Assembly: GCA_009667805.1 (NCBI GenBank)
Contig: CM019065.1
Coordinates: 16,504,952 to 16,568,951 of the forward strand
From: Leptobrachium leishanense
Taxonomy: Eukaryota; Chordata; Amphibia; Anura; Megophryidae
DNA: 64,000 nucleotides
Direction of reading: 5' to 3'
The notes beneath the pieces are model-generated. The model did not search any database, was not told where the DNA came from, and saw nothing but the letters and a program-made list of their open reading frames with translations. The translations under genes were made by a program, and so were the position numbers. Shown in pieces: positions 30,771 to 45,244 of this stretch (the stretch's first letter is position 1; every line of letters begins with the position of its first letter).

Positions 30771-32192
30771 AACACATATTGTAACACACAATAACAGCCA
30801 CCAAACAGACTCAAATTGTGACATACAATAACAGCAACATTAACAACAAAACAACATATAGGCAGTAACATACAATAACCACCAAACGAGAACTGACTGA
30901 CATACAAACACAGCCACAAAAATGCAGACAGTAACAAAAAACAGCGCGCGGACACAGGTAGTAACATACAATAACCACCAAACGAGAACTGACTGACATA
31001 CAAACACAGCCACAAAAATGCAGACAGTAACAAAAAACAGCGCGCGGACACAGGCAGTAACATACAATAACCACCAAACGAGAACTGACTGACATACAAA
31101 CACAGCCACAAAAATGCAGACAGTAACAAAAAACAGCGCGCGGACACAGGCAGTAACATACAATAACCACCAAACGAGAACTGACTGACATACAAACACA
31201 GCCACAAAACTGCAGACAGTAACAAACAATAACCAAATGAGAACTGACTGTAACATACAAACACAGCCAGAAAAATGCAGACAGTAACAAAAATCCACGC
31301 ACGAACACAAGCAGTAACATACAATAACACCAAATAAACACAGACTGTAATACACAATAATACTATCTCTGACAGGAACAATACAACATACAAAGACAGC
31401 CACAAAAATGCAGACAGTAACAAACAATAACCAACAAACAAGAACTGGCTGTACCATATAAACACAGCCACAAAACTGCAGACAGTAACAAAAGAACAGC
31501 ACACTAACAGAAGCATTGACGTACAATAACACCACATAAACAAAGACTGTAATACACAAAAACAGTAACAGTAACACTGCAACGTGCACAGCTTGTAACA
31601 TACAGTAGCAACCATTAGCAATCACTGTAACATGAAATAACAGCGACAAAAACACTAACCGTAACAAACAAAACAGCATACAAGAAGAAACATACAATAA
31701 CTTCCATCAAACAAGTGCTGACTGAAACATACAATAACATCCATAAAAACACTGGCAGTAACAATAAAGCATACAGACAAACACAGGCAGTTACATACAA
31801 TGACAACCATTGAACTAGTACTGTAACATACAATAACAGCATCAAAAATACACAGCGTACAGACATACACAGGCAAGCGAACAAAAATACAACACAGGCA
31901 TTAACATACAATCACAAGCAATGACAGCATCACACAAAAACAGCACATGTGCAGTAATAAACAATGATAGCCACACAAATGCTGAGAGGAACATACATAA
32001 ACAAAACACAAACATTGACAGTAACATACAATGACAACAATTACACTTATATTAAAAGAGCTAACAACTATAGAAGAACTGACTATTACAAACACTAACA
32101 GCTACATAACCAATGATAATTAAAGAGAAAAAGCACACAGGCACTAACAGAATAACAACCGCACAAGCAATGACTGTAACAAAAAAGACACA
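30771..32192. repeat. Long diverged ACAGTAACATACAATAAC array with a 96-bp core, left part
   Basis: An A- and C-rich array based on CAGTAACATACAATAACCAC. At 30860-31245 four near-identical 96-bp units occur (GACACAGG starts at 30951, 31047 and 31143). Outside this core the units are much more diverged. The array continues at 34892-35800 after the Tc1 insertion. Long minus-strand frames rich in Cys, Tyr and Val are artefacts. Confidence 0.88.
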
Positions 32193-32480
32193 TACAGTTG
32201 CAAAGGGTATGTGAACCCTTTGGGATTACATTGAGTTTTGCATGAATTGGTGATAAAATGTGCTCTGATCTTCATCTAAATCACAACAATTTGAAAAACA
32301 CAGTCTGCTTAAAATAATACAACACAAACATTATATGTTTTCATGTGTTTATTGAACAGAACATGTAAACATTCACAGTGCAGGGTGAAAAAAGTATGTG
32401 AACCCCTAGCCTAATGACTTCTCCGAGAGCTAATTGGAGCCAGGAGTGAGCAAACCTTGAGTCCAATCAGTGTGATATTA

Positions 32481-34667
<2,187 letters not shown>

Positions 34668-34891
34668 AAGTCCAAAGGTTCACATACTTTTTCCACCCTG
34701 CACTGTGAATGTTTACATGTTCTGTTCAATAAAAACATGAAAACATATAATGTTTGTGTTGTATTATTTTAAGCAGACGGTGGTTTTCAAATTGTTGTGA
34801 CTTAGATGAAGATCAGAGCACATTGTATGACCAATTCATGCAAAACTCCACGTAATCCCAAAGGGTTCACATACTTTGTCTTGCCACTGTA

Positions 34892-35800
34892 TAGAGATTA
34901 GAGAAACACAGACTATAACATACAATACTACCTGCACAAACACTGAGAGTAACATACTAAAACAGCACACAAACGCAGGCAGTATCATACAATGACAACC
35001 ATACAAAAGCTGTAAGTACTACAAAAACAACAACCAAACCAAAACGGGCATCACAAACAATCACAGGCAAACACACACTGACAGTAACATACATACACAG
35101 CTGCACAAATACATTAACAAACAAAACATCATTCAGACAAATACAGGGAGGAACACTCAATGACAACCACTGAATGTTACACAAAATAACAGCCACATAA
35201 TCACAGACAATAACACACATAAAACACAAGCAGTAACAATCAAATAAACACTGAATTATATACTAAAACAGCACACAGACAAACACAGGCAGCAGCATAT
35301 AATAACAACCACACAAACACTGAGAGTAACAGCCCAAAACAACGCACACAAAAAAACACAGGCAGTAACATACAAAGACAGTCAGACAGACAGCGACACT
35401 GACAGTAGCAAACAAAACAGTACAAAGAAAAACACAAGCAAAAACATACAAGAACCAAACATTGACTGTAACGTACAATAACAGTCACACAAACGCTGAC
35501 TGTGTGTTGCTGATACTGTATGTTACAAACACTGACAGTAACAAAGAAAAAAGCACATACACAAACACAGTAATACAGTAACATACAAAGAGAACCACAC
35601 ACACGCAATGAGAGTAACATACAATAGCAACCACACAGGTATGAACAGAACAATATGTAATAAAAACACATAGAAAAACCACAGTGAGTGTCAAACGATA
35701 ACAATGTCACAAACAAACAATGACAGGAACATTCGATAACAACTACACAGGCATTGACAGTAAAAAGCAGTCGCACACAGACCTGCAAAAACTCTGACAA
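34892..35800. repeat. Right part of the 96-bp-related array
   Basis: Continues the CAGTAACATACAATAACAGC motif of 30771-32192 beyond the Tc1 element, strongly diverged, up to about 35800. Confidence 0.82.
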
Positions 35801-36568
35801 TAGCCGTTTTTACAGAACTGCTTTTTCTTGGCTGAATAAACGTCATGTCTGCAGGAGCCGGTGACAACCTATTAATAAGCGCCAAGCAGGGGCTGTCAAG
35901 GTTGATCTAATTGTTGTGTTGCCAGAGACACCGGTACCCGGAGCAAGAGAAATATCCGGCCAAAAAGCTACTTTACCTTAATTATAAACAGAGAAACCTG
36001 TCTGTCTTTTTAACATTCTCAGAAAAATGTACCATGAAGTTATTTGTTAACCCGAGGAATAAGCCGTGATGTACGGCAAAGCCCCCAACACAACCGGAGC
36101 CATCGTGTCTTCTTGTGCCGCGGCGCGAGTGGTACTCGCCACTCTTGCCATTGGTATGGCTGCCTGTTGAGCAGACACCTGACTGTTGCTTAGGTATCTG
36201 CTTCTTGTTCGTACTAAAGAACAACTTCGTGTTTTACCACAAACAAACTGGGCCCAACTCCAACAGGGACGATAAGGTAATGTATGGAAGTGTCAGTGGA
36301 CGCGTCTCCTATACCTTGCATTGGAGGTGAGAATTTGCTCTTCACTAGAGGAGAATGAGCTACTACAACCTAGCTCATCCTCCTCTAAACCAGACGTTAT
36401 TCAGTGAATGAATATCGTCTCTGAATCCCTGGTGATTTTTTGCAAAATCACTTAATACCTAAATTTAAATACCCCAAAAAATCCCATCCCACGGTGCAGA
36501 GGGCAACGCGATTACCATGAGAATGGTAACACATAGTTCCCTTGTCCCTCCTTGTGTCTTTCGCGGCC
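35801..36568. other. Intergenic, nothing recognised
   Basis: About 770 bp. A small inverted stretch near 36330-36385 (AGAGGAGAATGAGCTA and TAGCTCATCCTCCTCT) is the only structure noticed. Confidence 0.45.
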
Positions 36569-36809
36569 CCTGCACACAGGGCTGGTGCTCCCACTAGGCA
36601 AGCTAGGCAACTGCCTAGGGTGCACTGCCACCTAGGGGCGCAGTCAGCCCCAACCCGGATTCCATTATTGTACCTGTTCCTCATTGTGCGGTTAGTTTAG
36701 CCCACATTGTCGACTTGTGGACCCCTGCTAGTAGCGCAGAATGTGGGTGTCTTATGGTGACGCGCAGGTGCCACCAGATGACGTGCGGGCGCCACCAGAG
36801 GCAGATAAA

Positions 36810-38421
36810 TGAAAAAAAAGGGCAGAAGAAAGAAAGGCACCGAAGAAAGAAAGAAAGACACGAAGGAAAGAGAGAAAGAGACAGATTAAAGAAAAGGCGA
36901 AAGAAAGAGGTACAGAGGGCAGAGGAAAGAAAGAGGAACAGAAGAAAGAAAGAAAGAGGTACAGAGGGCAGAGGAAAGAAAGAGGAACAAGAAGAAAAGA
37001 AGAGAGGTACAGAGGAGAAAGTAGAAGAAAGGAAAGAACGAAAGAAAGAAAAAAGAGGTAAAGGAGGGCAGAGGAAAGGAAAAAAAGAGGAACAGAAGAA
37101 AGAAAGAAGAGGTACAGAAGGAGAGAAAGAAAAAAAAGAAAGAGAAAGAAAGAAAAGAAAGAGGAAAAGAAAGAGGTAACAGAGGGCAGAGGAAGAAGAA
37201 GGAACAGAAGGAAAGAAAGAAGAAAGAAAGAGGACAAGAAGACAGAGGAAAGAAGAGAGAAAGGAAAACAGAAAGAAAGAAAAGAAAGAAAGAGGTAGAG
37301 GGCAGAGGAAAGAAAGATGAACGAAGAAAGAAAGAAAGAGGTACAGAGGGCAGAAGGAAAGGAAGAAGAAAGAATGAACGAAAGAAAAAGAAAAAAGAGA
37401 GAGGAGGAAAGAGGAAAAGAAAGAGAAGAGAACAGAAGAAAGAAAGAGGTACAGAGGGCAGAGGAAAGAAAAGAAAAGAGGAACAGAAGAAAGAAAGAAA
37501 GAGGTACAGAGGGCAGGAAAGAAAGATGAACGAAAGAAAAGAAAGAAGAAAGAAAGGTACAGAGGGTACAGAGGGCAGAGGAAAGAACAGAGAAAGAAAG
37601 AAGAAAGTAAGAGGGCAGAGAAGAAAGAAAGGAACGAAAAGAAAAGAAAGAAAGAAAGAAAGAGGTACAGAGGGCAGAGGAAAGAAAGAGGAACAGAAGA
37701 AAGAAAGAAGAGGTACAGAGGGCAGAGGAAAGAAGAAAGGAACAGAAGAAAGAAAGAAAGAGGTACAGAGGGCAGAGGAAAGAATGAACGAAAAAAAGAA
37801 AGAAAGAAAGAGAGGGCAGAGGGCAGAGGAAAGAAAGAGGAAGAAGAAAGAAAGAGGTACAGAGGGCAGAGGAAAGAAAGAGGAACAGAAGAAAGAAAGA
37901 GGTACAGAGGGCAGAAAAGAAAGAGGAACAGAAGAAAGAAAGAAAGAAAGAGGACAGAGGCAGAGAAAGAAAGAGGAACAGAAGAAAAAAGAAAGAGGTA
38001 CAGAGGGAGAGAGAAAGAGAAAGAGAAAGAAGAAGAAAGAGGTACAGGGCAGAGGAAAGAAAGAGGAACAGAAGAAAGAAAGAGGTACAGAGGGCAGAGG
38101 AAAGAAAGAGGAACAGAAGAAAGAAAGAAAGAGGTACAGAGGGCAGAGGAAAGAAAGATGAACGAAAGAAAGAAAGAAAGAAAGAAAGAAAGAGGTACAG
38201 AGGGCAGAGGAAAGAAAGAGAAGAGGAAAAGAAGAAAGAAAGAAAGAAAGAGGTACAGAGGGCAGAGGAAAGAAAGATGAACGAAAGAAAAGAAAGAAAG
38301 AAGAAAAAAAAGAAAGAAAAGAAAGAAAGAAAGAGGTACAGAGGAGAGGAAAAGAAAGAGGAAGAAGAACAGAAGAAAGAAAGAAAGAGGTACAGAGGGC
38401 AGAGGAAAGAAAGATGAACGA

Positions 38422-38453
<32 letters not shown>

Positions 38454-38775
38454 GAGGTACAGAGGGCAGAGGAAAGAAAGAGGAACAGAAGAAAGAAAGA
38501 GGTACAGAGGGCAGAGGAAAGAAAGAGGAACAGAAGAAAGAAAGAGGTACAGAGGGCAGAGGAAAGAAAGAGGAACAGAAGAAAGAAAGAAAGAAAGAAA
38601 GAGGTACAGAGGGCAGAGGAAAGAAAGAGGAACAGAAGAAAGAAAGAAAGAGGTACAGAGGGCAGAGGAAAGAAAGAGGAACAGAAGAAAGAAAGAGGTA
38701 CAGAGGGCAGAGGAAAGAAAGAGGAACAGAAGAAAGAAAGAGGTACAGAGGGCAGAGGAAAGAAAGAGGAACAGA
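36810..38775. repeat. ~2-kb polypurine minisatellite
   Basis: On the + strand almost only A and G. Units of about 45 bp: GAGGTACAGAGGGCAGAGGA, AAGAAAGAGGAACAGAAGAA and AGAAA, mixed with (GAAA)n runs. The only regular pyrimidines are those in GGTACAG, GGGCAG and GAACAG. The right end has the most regular units. Such purine/pyrimidine asymmetry favours triplex (H-DNA) structures. Very long Phe/Leu/Ser-rich or Glu/Lys/Arg-rich open frames here are artefacts. Confidence 0.96.
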
Positions 38776-38955
38776 ATGGATTCCGGGCCCGACCAGCAGA
38801 GTGGAAAGATGGGCACCGAATGACCGTTTGCGGCCCACATGCAAGTAGCTGGTCTTTCCTACGGGCAGGGGCGTACCTAGGGGGGCGGGCCGCACCGGGT
38901 GACACCACCCCCTAGGGTGACACCCTAAAAAAAATATATATATATATTTTTTTTT

Positions 38956-39135
38956 ACTTTTGCAAAGTATTATACCAGGAAGGATACATTGAGATTTCAC
39001 AAATGTTCGGATGACAACACCCCCTAGGCCTAGGGTGACACCCAAAAAATAAAAATAAAAAAATATTTTTGCAAAGTATTTTACCAGGAAGGATACATTG
39101 AGATTTCACTACTTTTCAAATATGTCCTGGGTAGG
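38956..39135 (-). mobile_element. Two truncated tRNA-SINE 3' tails in tandem
   Basis: GCAAAGTATTATACCAGGAA, then GGATACATTGAGATTTCAC, occurs at 38962-38999 and again at 39070-39107. The second extends to TATGTCCTGGGTAGGCAAGG. It matches the 3' part of the SINEs at 45386 and 47050. The 108-bp spacing and shared CCCCCTAG-GGTGACACC flank suggest a local duplication. Confidence 0.8.
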
Positions 39136-39214
39136 CAAGGCCTAGACTGGCACTTTCCAGGGGGTGGCAAAAAAACCCCACCACTAAATGGGTTACTCAC
39201 AGAACACTGAAATG

Positions 39215-39400
39215 ATCCCAACATTTTGGTGTTCTGTTGTTCCCTGCGCTTCGGGGAATCAAATTTCCCCACCCTGCGGTGAATTCACCATTCAACGCAG
39301 GGTCCCCGAAGTGCAGGGAGTCGGCCTACTTAACGAAAATGTCTGGAATTTACATATAAGGTCCTATGATTGATAATAAAAAGGTCTCTTACAGAAAAAA
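39215..39400. repeat. Family 'B' fragment
   Basis: Contains the inverted pair CTGCGCTTCGGGGAATCAAA and GGGTCCCCGAAGTGCAGGGA, then ATGTCTGGAATTTACATATA and AGGTCTCTTACAGAAAAAAG, all also present at 58340-58775. Confidence 0.75.
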
Positions 39401-39761
39401 GAAAAAACACTATAGGATGGATAAGTTGTGAGTTTGCAAAATCACTTAAAAATAAAAATTATTCAAAAAGAATCTACACTCGCCCCTTATTGCACAGCAC
39501 AGAGGACGCATGAATGATCCACCATTGGCAGATTCATAATATATCATTATTATATGTATACGTCATGTCCTGCCAGAATGCTGTATCTAAAAATATTTTT
39601 GAAAACATTAAAAAAAGTGCGTGTGATTTTTTTAAAAACTTTTTTATACATTTTAAAGTTCGGGGGTGGTTGCCAAATATAGGATCCGCCCCAGGTGCCA
39701 AATGTTCTAGGTACGCCCCTGCCTACGGGCAAAGTAGTCTAGCACCGGCCCTGCCTGCACA

Positions 39762-40439
39762 TTCACACAGGGAGACGCACCTATGGACCCCAGGAACTCA
39801 TGGAGGTGGTGTGCGCCAATGCAGGTATCAACCTGCGGCTCAGAATTATTCCGTGCCCAGACGCAAATAGCAGGGCAGGGTCGGAATAGCATCGATAACA
39901 GGAAGACGGTGAAAGAAATCCGCTCACGTAGACCTTCTTCTTTATCGTCTCTGTGTTTTCGCCTCGGTTAGAATCGTGCCCACTGTTTTTTGAAGGAAGC
40001 AGAGGTTGATAAAGGTACATTAAACATTGCATGACACATTGATTGGGGGAATCAATACTATATGCGCCATTTAGAACATTCTTTGATGGTACAACGGAAG
40101 GAGCACGGGTGGACATTTGACCGGAACATACAGGATTGTAGTGTTGTATCTTCTGATTGGAACGCATCCTCCCTGAGTAAAAGCTTGTAAAAGTGATAAT
40201 AGTCACAAAACACTGTTTTTTTGTGAAACCACAAGTGGGCAACCCATACAAAATTCCATGTATGTTCGGTTTATCATCACATGGCCACCAGTGAACGTGT
40301 ATAGAAACAACACGACAAAAACATTAGGATTTAAAAATGTCCTATAAATATAAAGTTGTATTTGACGTAAAAAACTAGGCACTTGCATCATTTTTTGATG
40401 CAACTTAGCACCATACTGTCATCTTTTTTAACTTGAGTA
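39762..40439. other. Intergenic, nothing recognised
   Basis: About 680 bp without a recognised element. The last 80 bp (CACTTGCATCATTTTTTGAT, then CAACTTAGCACCATAC) recur in altered form at 41435-41475 beyond the telomere-like array. Confidence 0.45.
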
Positions 40440-41370
40440 TGGTTCAAAAATTATGCTAGTGTTAGTTTTAGGGTAAGGGTTACATTTAGAGTTAGGGTAA
40501 CCCCAACCTTAAACAAGAGATTATGCTCCATTTTTGTAGGTAACTGGGTTTGCTCTTGCAACGAACGGTAAATTGGAGAAGAATCTGTTATTTAGGGTTC
40601 GGGGTAACCCTAAAAGTAACCCTAACCCTAAAACAAGCATAAATACTAACCTAAAATCTCATTACAAACCCTAACCCTAAAAATCACCCTAAAAAAAGCA
40701 TAAATGCTAACACAAAATCTCATTACTAACCCTAACCCTAAAACGAGCATAAATACTAACCCAAAATCACATTACTAACCCTAACCCTAAAATAACCCTA
40801 AACGAGCATAAATACTAACCCAAAATCTCATTACTAACCCTAAAAATAACCATAAACGAGCATAAATACTAACCCAAAATATCATTACTAACCCTAACCC
40901 TAAAAATAACCCTAAAGCGAACATAAATACTAACACAAAATCTCATTACTAACCCTAACCCTAAAACGAGCATAAATAGCAACCCGAAATAGTATTGCTA
41001 TCCCTAACCCTAAAAAAGCATAAATACTAACCCAAAATCTCATTACTAACCCTGACCCTAAAAATAACCCTAAAACAAGCATAAATACTAACCCAAAATC
41101 TCATTACTAACCCTGACCCTAAAAATAACCCTAAAACAAGCATAAATACTAACCCAAAATCTCATTACTATCCCTGACCCTAAAAATAACCCTGAAAAAG
41201 CATAAATACTAACCCAAAATCTCATTACTAACCCTGACCCTAAAAATAACCCTAAAACAAGCATAAATACTAACCCAAAATCTCATTACTAACCCTAACC
41301 CTAAAAATAACCCTAAAACAAGTAACCCAAAATCTCAACCCAAAATTTCATTACTAACTCCAACATTAAA
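40440..41370. repeat. Degenerate telomere-like array with a ~60-bp unit
   Basis: Repeats of CTAACCCTAACCCTAAAAAT, then AACCCTAAAACAAGCATAAA and TACTAACCCAAAATCTCATTA. The CCCTAA hexamers are embedded in a longer unit, so this is a minisatellite containing telomeric motifs rather than a pure telomere stretch. TTAGGG-strand motifs (TTAGGGTAAGGGTTA) at 40465-40500 lie in the opposite orientation at its left end. Confidence 0.9.
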
Positions 41371-41904
41371 CGGTGTGTCTTGTTTTTTTTGCAAGTTGTA
41401 TATGATGACAAAAAAGAAAAACCAATGCCCTTGCGCGTTTTTTTTGGTGCCGCTTAGCACCATACATAATTTTTATGACGTAAGTATGCTGATAATTTGA
41501 ACTAAAATAAACCCCAAAAAAAGCAAGGGCATTGTTTTTCACGTCGAATAAAACTTTTTTTGCCAGTGTCTAAACTTAGTGATCATTTCTTAATTCAGCA
41601 ACTTTTTTTGACGCGTAATTATTACCCGCGTCCATAAGTTGGTGACTTTCATGAAGGATACCTATATGTTTTATGTCCAAGAAATCTTGTAGCTTAGTTA
41701 TACCAGTTACTCTGGCGGCAGCTGCCCCATGTCCATGCCTCGCGGAAGAGTTCAAAATTACTTTGTGTGGGCACAGGTACAGTATTCTGTCTGTAAAGTA
41801 GACAGTGGCGGCCCTAGATATTGAGAGGATTTAAGCAAAAGCTCAAATATGAGGCTCGTCTTATAATGACAAAAAAAATTACACAATTTTGCCAATATAT
41901 TCTA
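41371..41904. other. AT-rich flank with inverted repeat
   Basis: AAAAACCAATGCCCTTGC (about 41416) is mirrored by GCAAGGGCATTGTTTTT (41523-41539), making an inverted repeat of about 125 bp. The remainder to 41904 shows nothing. Confidence 0.6.
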
Positions 41905-42205
41905 CCAACCCTTTGCCGCCATGAGGGGTACTATGACATCCCTGCGGCGGGTGGGATTGAATGCCGTGGGGCGGCGTAGCACGCCCCGCTGGCGTCTATG
42001 GGCTGCGACAGGCCCATCCACCAGTTGCCGTGGGACGACCTGAACTCAAGCTGTCCCCCTGCAGCCAATGATGTGTGCCGCGGGTCAGCTGTATAGGTGG
42101 GCCAGAGGAAGGGCCCCAGCAGCAGCCGGCAAGCAGGACATACTAGTATGCCCTTCTGGCGTTAACGCCCCTCCCGCCTGGCACAACCCCAGCGGTAAGG
42201 GGTTA
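41905..42205. repeat. Dispersed repeat family 'C', longer copy
   Basis: Begins CCCTTTGCCGCCATGAGGGG and ends CCCAGCGGTAAGGGGTTAA, giving roughly inverted CCCTTTGCCG/CGGTAAGGGG ends with a TTAA at the right. It shares the TGCCGTGGGGCGGCGTAGCA block with 25690-25900. A piggyBac-like MITE is possible, but the left TTAA is missing. Confidence 0.5.
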
Positions 42206-42984
42206 ATAAGGACTTCCCATAATTTCAAGGCAGGTATGTGTACATAGAAGTGTGTTTTTGTATCAAAATATCTATGAATGCCATGTGCCAACTGACATTA
42301 CACATAAATTCCACCAATGTGTGGCCTCTGTCTGAATGACGCCATAGGCAGCCGCTTATTCTACCTAATTTTTGAGTCACCTCTGAAAGTAGACATTCAG
42401 AATAGCTTGTAAATGGTGGTGAGATTAAGAATTCACACATCACCAAGAGGAGGATATTCGATTGTGTGTCTCATGTTGATGCTTGATGACTACCACGCAT
42501 CTTTGGAAGGGCCAGGCTTATCGCTTCTGTATGGTAATGAGGAACGACACGGAAAATAATTCCATATCTTCAACGAGATAAACTTCACCAAGTGGACTCA
42601 TTGTAGGACATAACAATTCGTATGAGGAAACCTAAACCTACAACTTGTCTGACTTTAGGAGGAGGATGCAACTGCTTCAAGCAAAGATGGTCATGAGGCT
42701 AGTTTGGCCAAATATGGGCAGCAAGCAAAGTAGTCCAGAAAGGAGCAGTTTCCTTGGAGGGCGTTATAAATCAAGATGAATGCCAAAAATGTTGTTCTTG
42801 ATGAGGAGGAACTCTGGAGAAGAGTTTTGTAGACTGGTTCAAGAGAAGAAGCATGAAGATTGAGGAAGATAAACTAGAGACCACCATTTTTTAAATAGAA
42901 AATTAGGAGATTAGTTCGTTGGGTTGTCAATGACATGGTTACTGTAGTCATGATGTTAGGGGAAGGAAGGAAGAGCTAGGCAAC
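42206..42984. other. Intergenic, nothing recognised
   Basis: Apparently single-copy. No exon, array or dispersed repeat was recognised. Confidence 0.4.
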
Positions 42985-43115
42985 CTTGGCCCTCCAAAGG
43001 TTCTGGAACTACATCCCCCATGATGCTCAGTTATTCATTACAATGTCTGATGCTCATGGGAAATGTAGGTCCAAAACAACTGGAAAGCCAAATATGCTGA
43101 CCCCTGGACTACAGT
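42985..43115. mobile_element. Probable hAT-type MITE, degraded ends
   Basis: Shows the CCTTGGCCCTCCAAAGGTTC, TGGAACTACATCCCCCATGA, TGCTCA order of the MITE group seen at 54374, 55530 and 59909. Inverted ends are recognisable only in part (GGCAACCTTGGCC against AAATATGCTGACC), and no target duplication is clear. Confidence 0.55.
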
Positions 43116-43614
43116 GTTTGGTGTAAGAAATGGATAGATGTCAGAAATGGAGGAGTGGAGACATCTTTGCAGCTGTAATGCTGACTTCCACCACATGGAA
43201 GCCAATATAGATTGCCGATAATTCGGAGCAGCCATTGATTTTTCAGCCGTGTTTTGTTTGGGGTAAAAGGTAATTTTATTATTGCGCCAGCACCTGGTTT
43301 GGATAATTTATTCCATTTGTATCTAAGTGGCTCCAATTAGTATCCCATGACAACCTCCCTCTCCGGGAAATACTGAGCTCGATCCAAAACGTTTCCAGCT
43401 ACCAGCCGTCCACACCGATGAAAATGATATAAAGAATCAAACAAACAAACAAATATATGAATTAATTATACGCTGGAAGCTTATTAATAAAGGTCAGTTA
43501 TGCCTCTGAAATATTTATGCAATTTTTTTTCCCGTGTCCGAGTAAATCCTTTCCGAGCCTGGAATATGAAGAACAATGAGTAAAAGATCGGCAAGGTGAG
43601 ATCCCACTAATGCT
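43116..43614. other. Intergenic, nothing recognised
   Basis: No recognised element, apart from a short (AAAC)n tract at about 43440-43452. Confidence 0.4.
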
Positions 43615-44505
43615 CACAGCTCCATCACCAAGAGAAACTCAACCCTGAAAACATGCCAGCACTTCTTCTTTCTTGCCATGCTGTTCAGATAGTTTAATGC
43701 CCCCACTACAGCATCCTGTAGCCATGGCTTTCAACCCCAATGAAGTCGACATGTCTTTGAGATCCATAAGAGGGGTACCACTGATTGTAACCCCTGTGTT
43801 CTTTAAGGTTTTCTTTAATCCAATTGTGTATCTCTCTCTTCACATGTCCTCTAACCTACACTTCCACTCATGACATCCACCCATACTTTTTCAACAGAGG
43901 TCCGGTCTCTGGCCTAACTCATCTTACAGTTGGCTTGTAGCCACTAGCCACGCTGATACATGGTAAATGAAAATAAATGGTTGGCCTTCAGTGAAGGTCC
44001 TAGAGTAATATAGGTCACTAGGAGGTCTTATGGATCAGATGCTTGCAATATTGACTAAGGTTTACAGATTGCTCCATCACCAAAAGAAAAGTAATCCTGA
44101 AGACATGCCAATACTTCGTCTTTCTTGCCATGCTGGTCAGATAGTTCAGTGGTTAATGCCCTCACTACAGCATCCTGTAGCCATGACTTTGACCCCCCAA
44201 TAAAGTCAACATGTTTTTGAGATTCATAAGAGGGGTACCACTAATTGCCAACCCCTGTGCTCTTTTCTTTAAACCCATTGTGTATCTCTCTCTTCACATG
44301 TCCTCTAACCAACACTTCCACTCATGACGACCACCCATACTTTTTCAACAGAGGTCCGGTCTCTGGCCTAACTCATCTTACAGTTGGCTTGTAGCCACGC
44401 TGATACATGGTTAATGAAAATTAATGGTCTTACTTGGCCTTCAGTGTAGGTCCTATAGTAAAAAGGACGCTAGAAGGTCTTATGGATCAGGTGCTCACAA
44501 TATTG
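43615..44505. repeat. Tandem duplication of a ~440-bp single-copy segment
   Basis: CTCCATCACCAAGAGAAACT (43620) and CTCCATCACCAAAAGAAAAG (44072) open two copies that then match in order: CATGCCAGCACTTCTTCTTT and CATGCCAATACTTCGTCTTT, TAGTTTAATGCC and TAGTTCAGTGGTTAATGCC, ATCCATAAGAGGGGTACCAC and ATTCATAAGAGGGGTACCAC, CAGAGGTCCGGTCTCTGGCC in both, and GGTCTTATGGATCAG in both. Small deletions distinguish them. No gene lies inside. Confidence 0.9.
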
Positions 44506-45244
44506 ACTAAATGGTGGTTACCACCTGTGTGGCACCAAAAGATTTCCTGAGTGCGGGGAATTTTGACATCAGACATAACTGTTACTGGTTCAATTCAGCA
44601 ACGGACAATATGGTGGACTAACTGTGTTGAGTATCGTAGTGTTGCCTGCCCGATATTAAATTGTTCGGTCAGCGATGTCCCAATGTGTGACCTTGACCAT
44701 CCTACATGGACATTGTTTATGCAGGCCACCCCATCTCCAGCTTTCTGCTGTTACATGTCTCCACGAGTTGTTCGTTCCAACATTTAAGCCTCATGTCTTT
44801 AAATTCGCTTTCTTGGAACTTGATTTAATTCTATTGGCTGATTTTTTTTTTTAAAAAAATATATTGTCTATATTCAATTGAAAAAATTTCATCAAGAGCC
44901 GAAAATTGAAAAACGATGCTGATCCGAAAAAAAAGAGATCCGCGAAAAATGCTCGAAAAAGCTTCTTTTTGGCAAATATCATACAGATTTTTGTTTTGAA
45001 ACACGCTATTAAAAAATACAGAGTTTATTCCTCTACTTTTCGAACCTGAAAAACCATTTATCAGCAACTTTCAGAATTTGGTCTTTTTAAAAAAATCGTC
45101 GAACCGATAAATTCAAATTGACTCAATAGAGCCGATATTTCCAATAAACTATCGAAGAACAGAGTTCCCTTTTTTTATCAAGTAAATAATTGGGCAGATC
45201 TTGCTGATACCCACTGCCCAATTAATTTTTTACATTTGTTTCCT
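44506..45244. other. Intergenic, nothing recognised
   Basis: A short open frame (44551-44787) has no support. AT-rich from 44830 to 45180. Confidence 0.4.

Larger units (their letters stand above)
38866..39721. mobile_element. Nested hAT-type element, 856 bp
   Basis: Ends CAGGGGCGTACCTAG and CTAGGTACGCCCCTG form a perfect 15-bp inverted repeat. The target duplication CCTACGGG (38858-38865, 39722-39729) is perfect. It lies wholly inside the hAT block 36577-39753 and carries two SINE 3' tails, a family B piece (39215-39400) and a stretch shared with 28960-29050. No coding region. Confidence 0.95.
36577..39753. mobile_element. Outer hAT-bounded block, 3177 bp
   Basis: Ends CAGGGCTGGTGCT (36577) and AGCACCGGCCCTG (to 39753) are inverted with one mismatch. 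The 8-bp target duplication CCTGCACA is perfect (36569-36576, 39754-39761). It contains a 2-kb polypurine array and a complete second hAT element (38866-39721). No transposase is visible. Confidence 0.9.

Noticed and set aside
36681..39045. Open frames of about 719 codons, rich in Phe, Leu and Ser, on the minus strand
   Set aside because: They exist in all three minus frames over the same polypurine array, so they follow from base composition and repeat length, not selection.
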